In this document: positions 16,217-25,146 of the stretch, in pieces
Layout: each line of letters opens with the position of its first letter
Numbering within the stretch: position 1 is the first letter of the stretch
Assembly (NCBI GenBank): GCA_002726205.1
Contig: PBSL01000048.1
Span: forward strand, 48,215 to 112,214
Length of the DNA stretch: 64,000 nucleotides
Reading direction: 5' to 3'
From: Planctomycetaceae bacterium
GTDB taxonomy: Bacteria; Planctomycetota; Planctomycetia; Planctomycetales; Planctomycetaceae
Made by a program: the position numbers and the translations under genes
The notes under the pieces: model-generated
The model's input: the letters and a program-made list of their open reading frames with translations, nothing else
The model's database searches: none
Told to the model about the DNA's origin: nothing

Positions 16217-17899
16217 TTAGCGGGTGGCCTTCTTCGCGTCACCTCCGCCGGCGGGGCGCGCTGCCAACAACCGTTGCCAACGCCGCAGCAGCACCTGGGA
16301 ACCGGCCCAGCGAAGATCATCAGGCCTGGTCTGTTTCAGCAGCGAAACGGCCTCGTCGAGTTGCCCGAGTTCGGCCAGGCACTGGCTCTCTCGCCACCGT
16401 GCTGCCCCGGCCCATTCGTGTGGCCCACTGCGTTCACGATAGGACCGCATCGACTTCGCCGCGGAGGCAACCTGCCCCTGCTCGTACTGGCAGACTCCTA
16501 TCCAGAACGAAGCATCGTCGGCTGCTTCCTCGTGGATGAATCGAACCTGTGTCGGCAACAGCGTTTTCAGAACCGCGTACTGGCCGCGACTGATAAATGG
16601 TGTCTTCTCTGGCAATGGTGGCACATCGCGCCAAAGCCGAATTCCCAGATAGGCCGTCACCGAGGACTTCAGGTCACCCATCAACTGCCGATTCCTTGTC
16701 AGCCGGTGGCGAAACTGCGCCGGCCCCATCACGATCCGGACCTCGCGATTCTGGCCATCCTGGAGGATCTGTGCGATCGGCACCGGAGCGTCGAACGCGC
16801 GCGTTCTCAGACGAAACACCTGCCGTTGCTGATTGTCGAACGCAGCGTTTCCCTCGAGTCGTTCTTCCGGATATTTCCAGACCGTGACTCCCTCGGAATC
16901 AAACCCCGCCAGTTTCAAACGGGCGAGGACGCCCTCGGGTACCAGTTCACTTGATTCCAGAGGATCCCAAAGCACGATGCTCTCTTCACCGGCAAGTGAC
17001 ATCTGCAAATGCCGCATTCTCTGGGCCCAGAAAGACGTCGAACCCACGACTTCGATCTTTGCCGCGGCCAACGAATTGGCGGTTACCGGATAAGGGTGTG
17101 TCGCATCGCCGGCCAGACCACTCAGCAACGTCGAATCCTGCACAACCTGTTTGAGGGTCGCCGGACGATCTATGGCGACACCATTGGGCTGGGTGCGATC
17201 CGCGGGGATTGGCAGGCCCAGGTTGGTATCAAAGAGATAGACTTCCTCACCAAGCAAAACACCGAAAAGCCAGAACCGCGGTTGATCTCCACAGCGAAGA
17301 ATCACCGAGTCGATCCGAAATTGGCGCAGCAGATTGGCAAACAGCCAGGCACGATCATGCGAGTTCCCATCACCAAGCATGGCGATGCCAAATGGGGCCA
17401 ACGGCAACCGGGTGTCTTCGTCGGCACGCAGGGCGACGTTACGACTGACGTAGCGAAACAGGCGAACAACACGTTGAAGATCGGTCCTGGCATCGCCAGC
17501 GGCCAACGCGGCAACACGGGCATACCAGAGACCGTTTCGGATATGTCCGACATCACGTCGCGAAAAACGAGGCTCGGCAACCTTCTCCTGGAGAGCTTTC
17601 GCGAGCCGACTCGTGTAGACCGGATCGATCGGCTTGACCGTCGTGGCCGTTTCCCCGAGTCCAGCCCAGTCGTTGAGCAGGCTGACAACGGTCGCACGGT
17701 CGGTTTCGATCGCGAGCACTTCCGGCTGCGCCATCGTCATCAGACTTTTCAGGATGTTGGCGCGGCGTTTCTTTCGTTCCGCAACCGAATCAGTGGTTCC
17801 GTCACCTTCCCCGGCATCCGGTTGACGAGCCGAACACCCCACCAGGAGGCTCACCATCAAAACGGCGACAAGACCGCCACGTGATCCCAGGACTTTCAT
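16217..17899 (-). CDS. Lipoprotein with degenerate transglutaminase-like fold and C-terminal repeats
   Basis: 560 residues from the ATG at 17899. The N-terminus is a lipoprotein signal (VLMVSLLVGC lipobox with Cys at about 22). Residues of about 140-260 resemble a transglutaminase-like core (VVRLFRYVSRNVAL ... GDGNSHDRAWLFANLLRQFRIDSVILRCG ... WLFGVLLGEEVYLFDTNLGLPI), but the position that normally holds the catalytic Cys reads Ser/His in NSHDRAWLF and the usual His-Ala-Trp is absent, so it is probably not an active protease or ligase. The last 120 residues look like TPR-type helices (FWIGVCQYEQGQVASAAKSM, CLAELGQLDEAVSLLKQ). Located upstream of the SBF transporter on the same strand. Confidence 0.75.
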   Translation of the reverse strand: MKVLGSRGGLVAVLMVSLLVGCSARQPDAGEGDGTTDSVAERKKRRANILKSLMTMAQPEVLAIETDRATVVSLLNDWAGLGETATTVKPIDPVYTSRLAKALQEKVAEPRFSRRDVGHIRNGLWYARVAALAAGDARTDLQRVVRLFRYVSRNVALRADEDTRLPLAPFGIAMLGDGNSHDRAWLFANLLRQFRIDSVILRCGDQPRFWLFGVLLGEEVYLFDTNLGLPIPADRTQPNGVAIDRPATLKQVVQDSTLLSGLAGDATHPYPVTANSLAAAKIEVVGSTSFWAQRMRHLQMSLAGEESIVLWDPLESSELVPEGVLARLKLAGFDSEGVTVWKYPEERLEGNAAFDNQQRQVFRLRTRAFDAPVPIAQILQDGQNREVRIVMGPAQFRHRLTRNRQLMGDLKSSVTAYLGIRLWRDVPPLPEKTPFISRGQYAVLKTLLPTQVRFIHEEAADDASFWIGVCQYEQGQVASAAKSMRSYRERSGPHEWAGAARWRESQCLAELGQLDEAVSLLKQTRPDDLRWAGSQVLLRRWQRLLAARPAGGGDAKKATR

Positions 17900-17960
17900 C
17901 AGCTCTCACACTCCATCAACACCTTCCACACTGAACGCGCTCCGGCGATCTGTCAACAAG

Positions 17961-18800
17961 TCACCTGGCAGACCCCGTCACCGCCTCGCGAATCCGCAGC
18001 AGGCCCGTCCATAACTCCTCGAGGTCGTCCAGCGGAATCATGTTCGGCCCATCACTCAAGGCAGCATCGGGATCCGGATGCGTTTCCATGAACAGCCCGT
18101 CACAACCGGCCGCCACGGCCGCTCGGGCCAGTACCGCAACCATCTCCCGTTGCCCACCGGTTGTGGCGCCGCCGGGCAATTGCACGCTGTGCGTCGCGTC
18201 GAAAATGACAGGCGCCCCGGTCTGCTGCATCAGCGGAATTGCCCGCATGTCGTTAACCAGCCGGCCGTACCCAAAAGTCGTCCCTCGCTCGGTCAACAAC
18301 ACCCGCGTACTCCCCGCCTGCTCGCACTTGGCGACGATATGCCGGGTGTCCTCGGGAGCAAGGAATTGCGGTTTCTTGACATTGATCACACCGCCATGAC
18401 GAGTCGTTGCACGGGAAGCGGCGACGACCAGATCCGTCTGTCTTGCCAGGAAGGCGGGAATCTGCACGATACCACAGACCTCGGCCACCGGTTCGGCCTG
18501 CTCGGGGGAATGCAGGTCCGTGGTCACAACCAACCCCGTCTGTTCACGGACACGCGCAAGTGTTTTGAGCCCCTCGGCAAGCCCTGGCCCGCGAAAACTC
18601 TCGATGCTCGTCCGATTCGCCTTGTCGAAACTCGCCTTGAACACCAGTGGCGAGCCGACACGCCCGGCCATCTCAGCCAGCCGACTCGCGATGTCACACG
18701 TCAGCGAATCGGATTCGATCACGCAGGGCCCGGCAATCAACAACAAGTCGCCATCACGACCGCAGGTGGCATTCCCGATACTGACCGGATTCTCAATCAC
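17961..18800 (-). CDS. kdsA: 3-deoxy-8-phosphooctulonate synthase
   Basis: 279 residues from a GTG at 18800; a TTG at 18818 with GGAGG before it would add six residues and overlap the preceding gene. KdsA condenses arabinose 5-phosphate and phosphoenolpyruvate to Kdo 8-phosphate for lipopolysaccharide. Diagnostic motifs: [31 protein letters not shown] (the KANR motif that separates KdsA from DAHP synthases), [22 protein letters not shown] segment, [33 protein letters not shown], and [19 protein letters not shown]. The presence of kdsA indicates an LPS-bearing outer membrane. It is the last gene of a tightly packed minus-strand operon. Confidence 0.95.
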   Translation of the reverse strand: MIENPVSIGNATCGRDGDLLLIAGPCVIESDSLTCDIASRLAEMAGRVGSPLVFKASFDKANRTSIESFRGPGLAEGLKTLARVREQTGLVVTTDLHSPEQAEPVAEVCGIVQIPAFLARQTDLVVAASRATTRHGGVINVKKPQFLAPEDTRHIVAKCEQAGSTRVLLTERGTTFGYGRLVNDMRAIPLMQQTGAPVIFDATHSVQLPGGATTGGQREMVAVLARAAVAAGCDGLFMETHPDPDAALSDGPNMIPLDDLEELWTGLLRIREAVTGSAR

Positions 18801-18807
18801 GATTTTC

Positions 18808-19692
18808 TCACGGAACAAACACCTCCAGGGCTCCGGGCAGGCACTCGATTGTTACCGGGGTCAGACCGGCGGGATCCCCGTCGATTTGCACCGGCACGCC
18901 TTCCCTCGCTGAATCCACGCATTCGACGCGCACACGCCTGGCTGTCGCGATCTTCACATCCGGTGCCCGTTCGTGCGTACCGCGGAACAACATAGACAAG
19001 TACCGAATCATTTGGAACGTCGATCCGCGTTGAAGCACCGTCACGACCAGTCGGCCGTCATTCTCTTTTGCGGTCTTTCCCACCTTCAGTCCAAACCCGT
19101 AGGCAGGAAGATTCGAAACCAGTATCTCCACACCTTCGATCGGCTCGGGATCGTCATCGATCCAGGCCTGAAGGCGTGGATAATCGTAAGTTCGAAAGCC
19201 CCACAGAATCGGCTTGATGTAACTGCGGTGCGTGATATTGCCGCTGCGTACGCGATCGAGTCGATGCACAACCGATGCGTCGAGTCCGACACTGGCAACA
19301 AGCGTGAACAGCCGCCCAGCAGCCCGGCCCATGTCGATCCATCGCGTCTGCCTGGCCGCGATCACATCTGCCACCCCGCGACCCGAACGCGGCATGCCCA
19401 GGTACCGCGCCAACAGATTTTCAGTGCCCAGTGGCATCACGGCAAGCGGCATATCCGGATGCCGATTGGCCAGGTCGACCACCGTTCCGTCGCCGCCGGC
19501 AGCAACCAGCGCCAGCAGGCCCTGCCTCTGATCGGAATCGGCCAGTCGAGTGTCCAGCAGGTGTCTGTCGGAAAACAAGCGGGGATTGAGTCCTCGCGCC
19601 TTGAGTGTCCGGCACAACTCGACGAGTTCACGACGCCCGCGACCCGAGCCCGAATGCGGATTCCGTTGGATCGCCACCCAGTCGCCGGTCAT
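18808..19692 (-). CDS. Diacylglycerol/sphingosine kinase-like lipid kinase family protein
   Basis: 294 residues. The ATG at 19692 shares one base with the stop of the HAD gene (TGATG), a classic reinitiation overlap; a GTG nine bases earlier is less likely. Motifs of the DAGK catalytic domain (PF00781): N-terminal [18 protein letters not shown], the glycine-rich [14 protein letters not shown] loop, and [16 protein letters not shown]. The C-terminal half is the YegS/DgkB-type beta-sandwich with an ending [22 protein letters not shown]. Products would be phosphorylated lipids or, in some bacteria, sphingoid bases; the substrate is not determined here. Encoded between a HAD hydrolase and kdsA. 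Confidence 0.9.
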   Translation of the reverse strand: MTGDWVAIQRNPHSGSGRGRRELVELCRTLKARGLNPRLFSDRHLLDTRLADSDQRQGLLALVAAGGDGTVVDLANRHPDMPLAVMPLGTENLLARYLGMPRSGRGVADVIAARQTRWIDMGRAAGRLFTLVASVGLDASVVHRLDRVRSGNITHRSYIKPILWGFRTYDYPRLQAWIDDDPEPIEGVEILVSNLPAYGFGLKVGKTAKENDGRLVVTVLQRGSTFQMIRYLSMLFRGTHERAPDVKIATARRVRVECVDSAREGVPVQIDGDPAGLTPVTIECLPGALEVFVP

Positions 19693-20417
19693 CAATACCA
19701 CGCCTCCAGATCCAGTAGCGAGGAGACGACCTGCGGCCGGCGTGACGGTTGTAACAAACTGACCTCGGTGCTCGTGCGGTCAATACGGGACGCCTGCAAA
19801 CCGCACCGCAGGGCCCCCTGGTAGTCGTTGGCCGGGTCATCGCCGACCATCAATATCTCGCTGGCTGCACAACCGGCGGCCTCGACGACCGCATCATAGA
19901 AGATGCGGCCCGGTTTTCGACAGCCCACCTCCGACGAGACGACAATCGACCTGGCCGCTACCAGTCCGGGCAATCCGGCACACACTCCGTGCAACCTGGC
20001 ATCGAAATTCGACGCGATCACGAAATCCAGTCCCTGCTCAGCAACCCGGGCAACAGCACCTCCCACATCACCGAAACACCGCCAGGACGACGCTCGACCG
20101 AAATATTCGAACAGGTCGTCGAAACAGGCCTCAAAGTCATCCACGTCGTCGAATACTTCACCGACGATCCAGCGCCATCGTTTTCGCTCGATGGCTTCAC
20201 TGGTGACCAGTGACCCTCCCTCATCGGCCAGGTCCCGGGATTCATTCTCGGAGATCGCCTTCTCCAGTCGCCGACTCACGTCGTCACTATTGCGGCAGCT
20301 GCCATGCAGTCTACCCACGCGGCTGTAGGCATCGGCCACCGTGGGACTGGCCTCGATCAGTGTTCCCACCGCATCAAAGGCCACACATCGTATGGCGGAG
20401 GGTGAATCGCTGCTCAC
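19692..20417 (-). CDS. HAD superfamily hydrolase (HDHD3-like), motif I lacking the second Asp
   Basis: 241 residues from a GTG at 20417 that overlaps the stop of the enolase-superfamily gene by four bases (GTGA). Motif I is FDAVGTLIEA: the nucleophilic Asp is residue 15, but the usual general acid Asp two positions on is Val, as is common in the HDHD3-like branch. Motif II is VIASNFD, motif III the Lys in VGCRKPGRIFYD, and motif IV GDDPANDYQGALRCGL. A cap domain of helices lies between motifs I and II. Likely a phosphatase or related hydrolase of small phosphorylated molecules. Its place between the epimerase-like gene and a lipid-kinase-like gene gives no clear substrate. Confidence 0.9.
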   Translation of the reverse strand: MSSDSPSAIRCVAFDAVGTLIEASPTVADAYSRVGRLHGSCRNSDDVSRRLEKAISENESRDLADEGGSLVTSEAIERKRWRWIVGEVFDDVDDFEACFDDLFEYFGRASSWRCFGDVGGAVARVAEQGLDFVIASNFDARLHGVCAGLPGLVAARSIVVSSEVGCRKPGRIFYDAVVEAAGCAASEILMVGDDPANDYQGALRCGLQASRIDRTSTEVSLLQPSRRPQVVSSLLDLEAWY

Positions 20418-21619
20418 GTCGGCACCTGTGAGGAGATTGTCCAGTCACGCCGGGCGACTTCCACTCTCGCCAACGCCGAACGATCCACGGTCACTCCCAG
20501 TCCAGCAGCGGTCAGTGCGGGCGCGTACCCTCCGCGGCCAAAAGTCAGGTCTTCCATTGTCAGCCGTTCTCGAACCAGAAACCGGTCGAAACTCCCTTCG
20601 AGATAGCGAATCCCGTCGATGGACGTCGCAAAGTGACGTCCGGCGGCCGAGAGCACCCCGGTTTCGCCAACCTGGCAGCCCAGTTGGTAGCCGAGACCCA
20701 CCTGGTGGGCCAGTGCAGCAATCCGCAGCGAGTTGAGAAATCCGCCACACTTGGAGAGCCGAATATTGAACAAGTCACAGGTTTGTTCCTCAATCGCGAT
20801 CCGCGCATCCGAAAGACTGCACAGCGATTCGTCGAGCATGATTGGCACAGCAAGTTCCTTGCGAACGGCTGACAAGCCGGACACGCAGTGATGAGCCACT
20901 GGCTGTTCCAGTGAGGTCACACCAAAACCGATCAGGGGAGCCATCTTCTCGACAACCGAGTCACACTCCCACGCCTCGTTGGCGTCCAACCGCAGGTCAA
21001 CTCGTGGCCCCACCGTGCGGCGGACCAGCGCCAACAACTCCCCGTCATCAACGCCTTCGACCCCGACCTTGACCTTTGCCTGGTGAAACCCGAATAGCCG
21101 CAACAACCAGCCGCGGAGTCTTATCTTCCATCGGCTCGTCGGCGTGAAGGCCAGGCTGTAACGCGCCCGATCACTGGACTTGCGGATCTCCTCGGTCTGC
21201 GGCATCCGGCTGGTTACCGCCGACAGCGGCACCCCGGCTCTTCGTGTCGCGGCGTCCAGCACGGCCAGCTCCACCGCGCACCGCGCCGCATTGCCGAAGC
21301 AGTCACGGGGGAGGGGAGGGCCTGCCGGCAGGGCGGCGAGTTCCAGGTCAAGGCACGTCTTGATCACCCCATCGAGTTCACCAAGTTTGCCTCCCAGTTG
21401 AGCCGACAGGTCCGTGGCGTCAAGCTGCGCCAACACCGACGCGACCGTCTCACCAGTCACGTATTCCCTTGGCACTCCTTCACCCCACCCAAGCGTGCCG
21501 TCGACCAGCCGGCAGCGAACGATGATCGAGTCGGTTTCACGCCGCGTGTGTGATGCATGCCGGACCGTCGTCTTCAACGGAATCCGTACGTGCCAGGCTG
21601 TCAGATCGCTGATCCGCAT
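20414..21619 (-). CDS. Enolase-superfamily enzyme of the MLE/OSBS/dipeptide-epimerase group
   Basis: 401 residues from the ATG at 21619; the open frame extends another 400 bases upstream, but across the divergent hpnH start, so that part is rejected. Active-site motifs of the muconate-lactonizing subgroup are all present: a K-x-K pair in HQAKVKVGVEG, metal ligands in DLRLDANEAW, SLEQPV and MLDESLCS, and the second Lys in NIRLSKCGGFLNSL. Possible activities are o-succinylbenzoate synthase (menaquinone), L-Ala-D/L-Glu type dipeptide epimerase, or N-acylamino-acid racemase. The peptide-rich context of this genome does not decide between them. First gene of a four-gene overlapping minus-strand operon. 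Confidence 0.9.
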   Translation of the reverse strand: MRISDLTAWHVRIPLKTTVRHASHTRRETDSIIVRCRLVDGTLGWGEGVPREYVTGETVASVLAQLDATDLSAQLGGKLGELDGVIKTCLDLELAALPAGPPLPRDCFGNAARCAVELAVLDAATRRAGVPLSAVTSRMPQTEEIRKSSDRARYSLAFTPTSRWKIRLRGWLLRLFGFHQAKVKVGVEGVDDGELLALVRRTVGPRVDLRLDANEAWECDSVVEKMAPLIGFGVTSLEQPVAHHCVSGLSAVRKELAVPIMLDESLCSLSDARIAIEEQTCDLFNIRLSKCGGFLNSLRIAALAHQVGLGYQLGCQVGETGVLSAAGRHFATSIDGIRYLEGSFDRFLVRERLTMEDLTFGRGGYAPALTAAGLGVTVDRSALARVEVARRDWTISSQVPT

Positions 21620-21775
21620 TGTGCTGCGTGTTCCTTTCAGCGGCGGGTGTACCCGAACCGACACGGCACGACAAGTCCATCTCCCCGAGACATCCCGGCC
21701 GCGTAATTGATCGTGACAGCCCGTCGGGTTCCTGCTATCACGCCGACCTCGATCTCGCTCAATTCGGTCGCACGC

Positions 21776-22885
21776 ATGTCCGTCCCGATTTCCCAGATGT
21801 GGACTGTTGCCCGCTACGTGATCGGACAGCAACTCAGGCGGCGAACGCACTTCCCGCTGGTCCTGATGCTCGAACCGCTCTTTCGATGCAACCTCGCCTG
21901 TTCCGGATGCGGGAAAATTCAACATCCCGCAAGCATCCTCAAACAGCACCTCTCGCCACGGTCCTGTTTCGATGCTGTCGAAGAGTGTGGAGCCCCTATC
22001 GTCTCCCTGCCGGGCGGCGAACCCCTCCTGCACCCACAGATCGTAGAAATCGTCGAAGGCCTGGTCGCCCGACGCAAGTACGTCTACCTGTGCACCAACG
22101 CGTTGTTGTTGAAACAGTTCCTGCCACGTTTTACCCCGTCAAAGTATCTCACTTTTTCTGTCCACCTCGACGGTCCGCCGGCAGAACACGACGCCGCTGT
22201 CAGCCGTGAGGGTGTCTTCGAGATTGCCGTCGATGCGCTGCAACACGCCATCGAGGAAGGTTTCCGCGTCACGACAAATACGACCCTGTTCAACACGGCT
22301 GATGCGAACAGCTATCGCCGGTTCTTTGACCGCTTGATGGAAATGGGTGTCGAGGGATTGACCGTCTCCCCGGGCTATCCCTACGCGAAGGCTCCCGAAC
22401 AGGAGCATTTCCTGCACCGCACACAGACCGTCAAGCTGTTTCGGGAACTCCTGGACAATCGTCCCCGGCACTGGCGATTCAACCAGTCACCTCTGTTCCT
22501 GGAGTTCCTGCGGGGACATTGGCATTTGCCCTGCACACCGTCGGGCAACCCAACCTACAATCTTCTTGGCTGGCAGAAGCCATGCTACCTCCTGCAGGAC
22601 GGGTCGGTCGACACCTTTGCCGAACTACTCGACGAAACCGAGTGGAGCGAGTATGGCCCCGACAGTGGCAATCCCCACTGCAGTGATTGCATGGTCCACA
22701 GTGGCTTTGAACCCACCGCGATCCGACAAACCTTCGGCTCCTGGAAGGGGTTGCTGATGACTGTCCGCCTGATGTTATTCGGTCCACCCCGACGATCTTC
22801 CGCGGCCAATCCCCGGGAACCCGGCGCGCAACACTCGCAGCCTGAGACAGTGGCCCCGAACCCGGCCGAGCAGCGAGCGGCATGA
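21776..22885 (+). CDS. hpnH: Adenosyl-hopene transferase HpnH (radical SAM)
   Basis: 369 residues from the ATG at 21776; an upstream in-frame start at 21707 would precede the usual HpnH N-terminus. The radical-SAM cluster motif is C-x3-C-x2-C (Cys38, Cys42, Cys45) in LMLEPLFRCNLACSGCGKI, and the core GGEPLLH follows. The wider sequence (YVYLCTNALLL, FSVHLDGPPAEHDAAV, TNTTLFNTAD, LTVSPGYPYAKAP, WQKPCYLLQDG) matches HpnH closely. HpnH adds the 5'-deoxyadenosyl radical to diploptene to give adenosylhopane, the first committed step toward extended hopanoids. The squalene-hopene cyclase is not in the window. The YggS-type gene starts one base after the stop. Confidence 0.93.
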   Translation: MSVPISQMWTVARYVIGQQLRRRTHFPLVLMLEPLFRCNLACSGCGKIQHPASILKQHLSPRSCFDAVEECGAPIVSLPGGEPLLHPQIVEIVEGLVARRKYVYLCTNALLLKQFLPRFTPSKYLTFSVHLDGPPAEHDAAVSREGVFEIAVDALQHAIEEGFRVTTNTTLFNTADANSYRRFFDRLMEMGVEGLTVSPGYPYAKAPEQEHFLHRTQTVKLFRELLDNRPRHWRFNQSPLFLEFLRGHWHLPCTPSGNPTYNLLGWQKPCYLLQDGSVDTFAELLDETEWSEYGPDSGNPHCSDCMVHSGFEPTAIRQTFGSWKGLLMTVRLMLFGPPRRSSAANPREPGAQHSQPETVAPNPAEQRAA

Positions 22886-22886
22886 A

Positions 22887-23615
22887 ATGACGGCACTTTC
22901 TGGACAAATCGCTGAGAACCTGGCAACGGTCCGGTCGCGGATTGATCAGGCTTGCCAAAGATCGGGTCGCGACAGCAGTGAAGTCACCCTCGTATGCGTG
23001 ACAAAATACGCCGAGCTGGAATGGATCGAGGCACTCCTGGAAACGGGCATTTCGATTCTTGGCGAGAGTCGACCACAACAGTTGTCCGAACGGGCTGCCG
23101 TGTTGCCCAAGCACATCGAATGGCACCTTGTCGGCCAGCTTCAACGCAACAAGGTCCGTAGAACACTCGCCTGCACATCCTTGATCCATTCGGTCGACAG
23201 TCTGCGATTGCTAGACCGGATTGAGACAATATCGGCCGGGGAAGGCGTTCGCGCTCGCGTTCTCCTGCAGGCCAATCTCTCCCTGGACCATGCCAGAAGT
23301 GGCTTCTCTGCTGATCAACTACGCGAGGAGTGGTCCCGTGTCATGGCGATGAAGACCGTCGAGGTGCTCGGCCTGATGACGATGGCCGCCTGGTCGGACG
23401 ACCCGCAATCGTCAAGACCCGTCTTCGAGGAACTCCGGGATCTTGCCGAAGAACTGGGCCGACGGCGCGTTGATCAGGGAGGGAGGCCCCTGACGGAACT
23501 GTCGATGGGAATGAGTAACGACTTTGAGGTCGCTATTGAATCCGGTGCCACGCTGGTGCGACTCGGCCGCTCCCTCTACCAGGGACTCACCCCGCCCCAA
23601 ACCTCTCGACGTTGA
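22887..23615 (+). CDS. YggS/PLPBP-type pyridoxal-phosphate homeostasis protein
   Basis: 242 residues from the ATG at 22887, two bases after the last base of hpnH, so surely co-transcribed. The fold is the single-domain alanine-racemase-type barrel: the PLP lysine is Lys40 in LVCVTKYAELE, followed by LGESRPQQLSERA, WHLVGQLQRNKVR, HSVDSLRLLDRI, GLMTMAAW and the phosphate-binding end ELSMGMSNDFEVAIESGAT. Lysine context (VTKYA rather than the commoner VSKT) is slightly divergent. The family has no known enzymatic activity and buffers PLP and influences amino-acid pools. Convergent with the STAS gene. Confidence 0.94.
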   Translation: MTALSGQIAENLATVRSRIDQACQRSGRDSSEVTLVCVTKYAELEWIEALLETGISILGESRPQQLSERAAVLPKHIEWHLVGQLQRNKVRRTLACTSLIHSVDSLRLLDRIETISAGEGVRARVLLQANLSLDHARSGFSADQLREEWSRVMAMKTVEVLGLMTMAAWSDDPQSSRPVFEELRDLAEELGRRRVDQGGRPLTELSMGMSNDFEVAIESGATLVRLGRSLYQGLTPPQTSRR

Positions 23616-23630
23616 ACTGCTCGAGGACAC

Positions 23631-24074
23631 CTAGACGCCCCGGGAGTCGTCGCCGTCACAGGCTGACCCGACCAGTTCGGGCGTCTCGAATTGTGGCATC
23701 CATCCCGCGTCACCATCCGCGCCCACTGTCGCCGGCTGCAGCGCCTCGCGTTCCAGACGAAACCGCTCGTCACCGGTGTGAACCAGGAACTGGCGGAACC
23801 AGATCATGTTTTTCACCCGCTCGCACGGATTGTCCAGGCAGATCGTCGCGCCCTGTTCACACCAATCGAAGATCATCCCAAAAAATCCGCTCGGAACGTA
23901 TTTCACGTGTGACATATCGACGCCGATTCGCACAAACCCCTCGACGCTGATCAACCGCGTCAGGGTCTCGCGCAGAAGGGCCAGGTCCGCCCCATCCCAG
24001 ATCTCGATCGGTCCGAGGTCGATCACCTGATACCTGCGACGTGTTTCCACTTTCATCGGATTTTTTCTGGCCAT
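23631..24074 (-). CDS. STAS-domain protein (anti-sigma antagonist type)
   Basis: 147 residues from the ATG at 24074; another in-frame ATG at 24086 is equally possible. The core RRRYQVIDLGPIEIWDGADL, then LISVEGFVRIGVDMSHVKYVP and SGFFGMIFDWCEQG, is a STAS fold in which the usual phosphorylated Ser region (DxSxVxxxxSxG) reads DMSHVKYVPSGFFG. The C-terminal 60 residues extend past a typical STAS domain and have no known match. STAS proteins of this size usually sequester anti-sigma factors or act as scaffolds; no kinase or phosphatase partner is encoded nearby. Convergent with the YggS gene. Confidence 0.72.
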   Translation of the reverse strand: MARKNPMKVETRRRYQVIDLGPIEIWDGADLALLRETLTRLISVEGFVRIGVDMSHVKYVPSGFFGMIFDWCEQGATICLDNPCERVKNMIWFRQFLVHTGDERFRLEREALQPATVGADGDAGWMPQFETPELVGSACDGDDSRGV

Positions 24075-24297
24075 GTCATTCCCCATTGTCAGGCGTGTCC
24101 ACAGTGAGGACTCGACAAGAAGCAATGGCCGAACCATTCGATGAAAAACCCGGACCCCACACCCTAACTCGTGTCTATAACCAGCTTTACCGGCGGGCAG
24201 CAATACGGGGTACCGGGTCCGATACGTTGCGTAAAAACCACACCTGTTGCCTAAACGCAACGTCATCCCGGGCAGTGACAACAGTCCGACCAGGGCC

Positions 24298-25011
24298 CTA
24301 GGCCTCTTGGGCGTCCGCCGGGTAGAGCAATCGGCCACAGTTGTTGCAGGCAACGATCTGCTCGGTTGCCAGTTCCACCAGCAGCTGCGGTGAAAGATGG
24401 ACGAAGCACGCCGTGCATGACCCACTGGCCACCTCGGCCATCGCGCCGGGTCCATGCGCGTTGACCAGCCGTCGGTAATGCTCAACAACCTCTCCGGGCA
24501 ACAGGCTTTCACCATCGGAAATAGACTCTTCCAGTTGCTGGCACTGGCCCTTGAGGCCGGGTTCGTTGGCAGCAACTTCCTCAGAGATCCGTTGATGTTC
24601 CTGCACGGCGTTCTTGTGTTCGTCTTCGACCACGCCGAGCTGCTCTTGAGCAGACTCAATACGTTCGAACAGCTCAAGGATCTCGTCCTCGAGGACGCTG
24701 TTGGCCATCGTATCGGCGTCGATCTGGCCCTTGATGATCTCGAATTCCTTATTTGACGAGGCCGTGTTGAGCTTCGTCCTCAGATCGAGGATCTTGCCCT
24801 CGTTGGTTTTCAGCTGCAACGTGCGTTCATCCGACGCCTTCCGCAGATTGGTCACACCTAGCCGTTCGGCTTCAATCTCGGCCACCTTTTTCTCAGAGAA
24901 AGCCGCCCGTGCCCTGATCTGGCGCGGCCCCGCCTCCAACTGGTCGGCGAGGTGGCCCAACTCAACGTGCAACTGATGCAGATCACGCAAACCCCTGGCG
25001 GCTGTGGTCAT
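24298..25011 (-). CDS. C4-type zinc-ribbon coiled-coil protein (CT398/DUF164-like)
   Basis: 237 residues from the ATG at 25011, with GGAGAAGGA upstream; the frame is open to 25110 but the start there has no ribosome-binding site. The first 190 residues form a long coiled coil rich in Glu, Lys and Ala (heptads such as EAERLGVTNLRKASDERT and LEDEILELFERIESAQEQLG). The C-terminal 50 residues hold a zinc ribbon, CTACFVHL ... CNNCGRLLYP, with two Cys pairs about 35 residues apart. The family is widespread in bacteria and often sits near dnaG/rpoD, as here; its role is unknown, possibly nucleic-acid or chaperone-like. Separated from rpoD by a terminator. Confidence 0.88.
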   Translation of the reverse strand: MTTAARGLRDLHQLHVELGHLADQLEAGPRQIRARAAFSEKKVAEIEAERLGVTNLRKASDERTLQLKTNEGKILDLRTKLNTASSNKEFEIIKGQIDADTMANSVLEDEILELFERIESAQEQLGVVEDEHKNAVQEHQRISEEVAANEPGLKGQCQQLEESISDGESLLPGEVVEHYRRLVNAHGPGAMAEVASGSCTACFVHLSPQLLVELATEQIVACNNCGRLLYPADAQEA

Positions 25012-25111
25012 ACTGTTGTTTCCTTCTCCACGTCGTCTGCCACGAGCCGATAGCCGCGTGATTGCCCTGTTTCGAACAATTGCCGGTCCAGCGTAATGAC
25101 TTGCTCCCAAA

Positions 25112-25140
25112 GAAAAACGCCGGTCGTTGCCGACCGGCGT
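25112..25140 (-). terminator. Intrinsic terminator downstream of rpoD
   Basis: Read on the minus strand there is a perfect 10-bp stem (ACGCCGGTCG / CGACCGGCGT, 25131-25140 with 25117-25126), a 4-base loop and a following run TTTTTC. It begins six bases after the rpoD stop, so it ends the dnaG-rpoD transcript and separates it from the zinc-ribbon gene. Confidence 0.9.
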
Positions 25141-25146
25141 CTGAAC

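Noticed and set aside
18801..18818. TTG start for kdsA at 18818
   Set aside because: A GGAGG is present but only three bases before the TTG, and it lies inside the preceding gene; the GTG at 18800 fits KdsA N-termini better. Not excluded.
24075..24677. Upstream extension of the STAS frame
   Set aside because: It overlaps the zinc-ribbon gene in a different frame, and the STAS domain starts after 24074.
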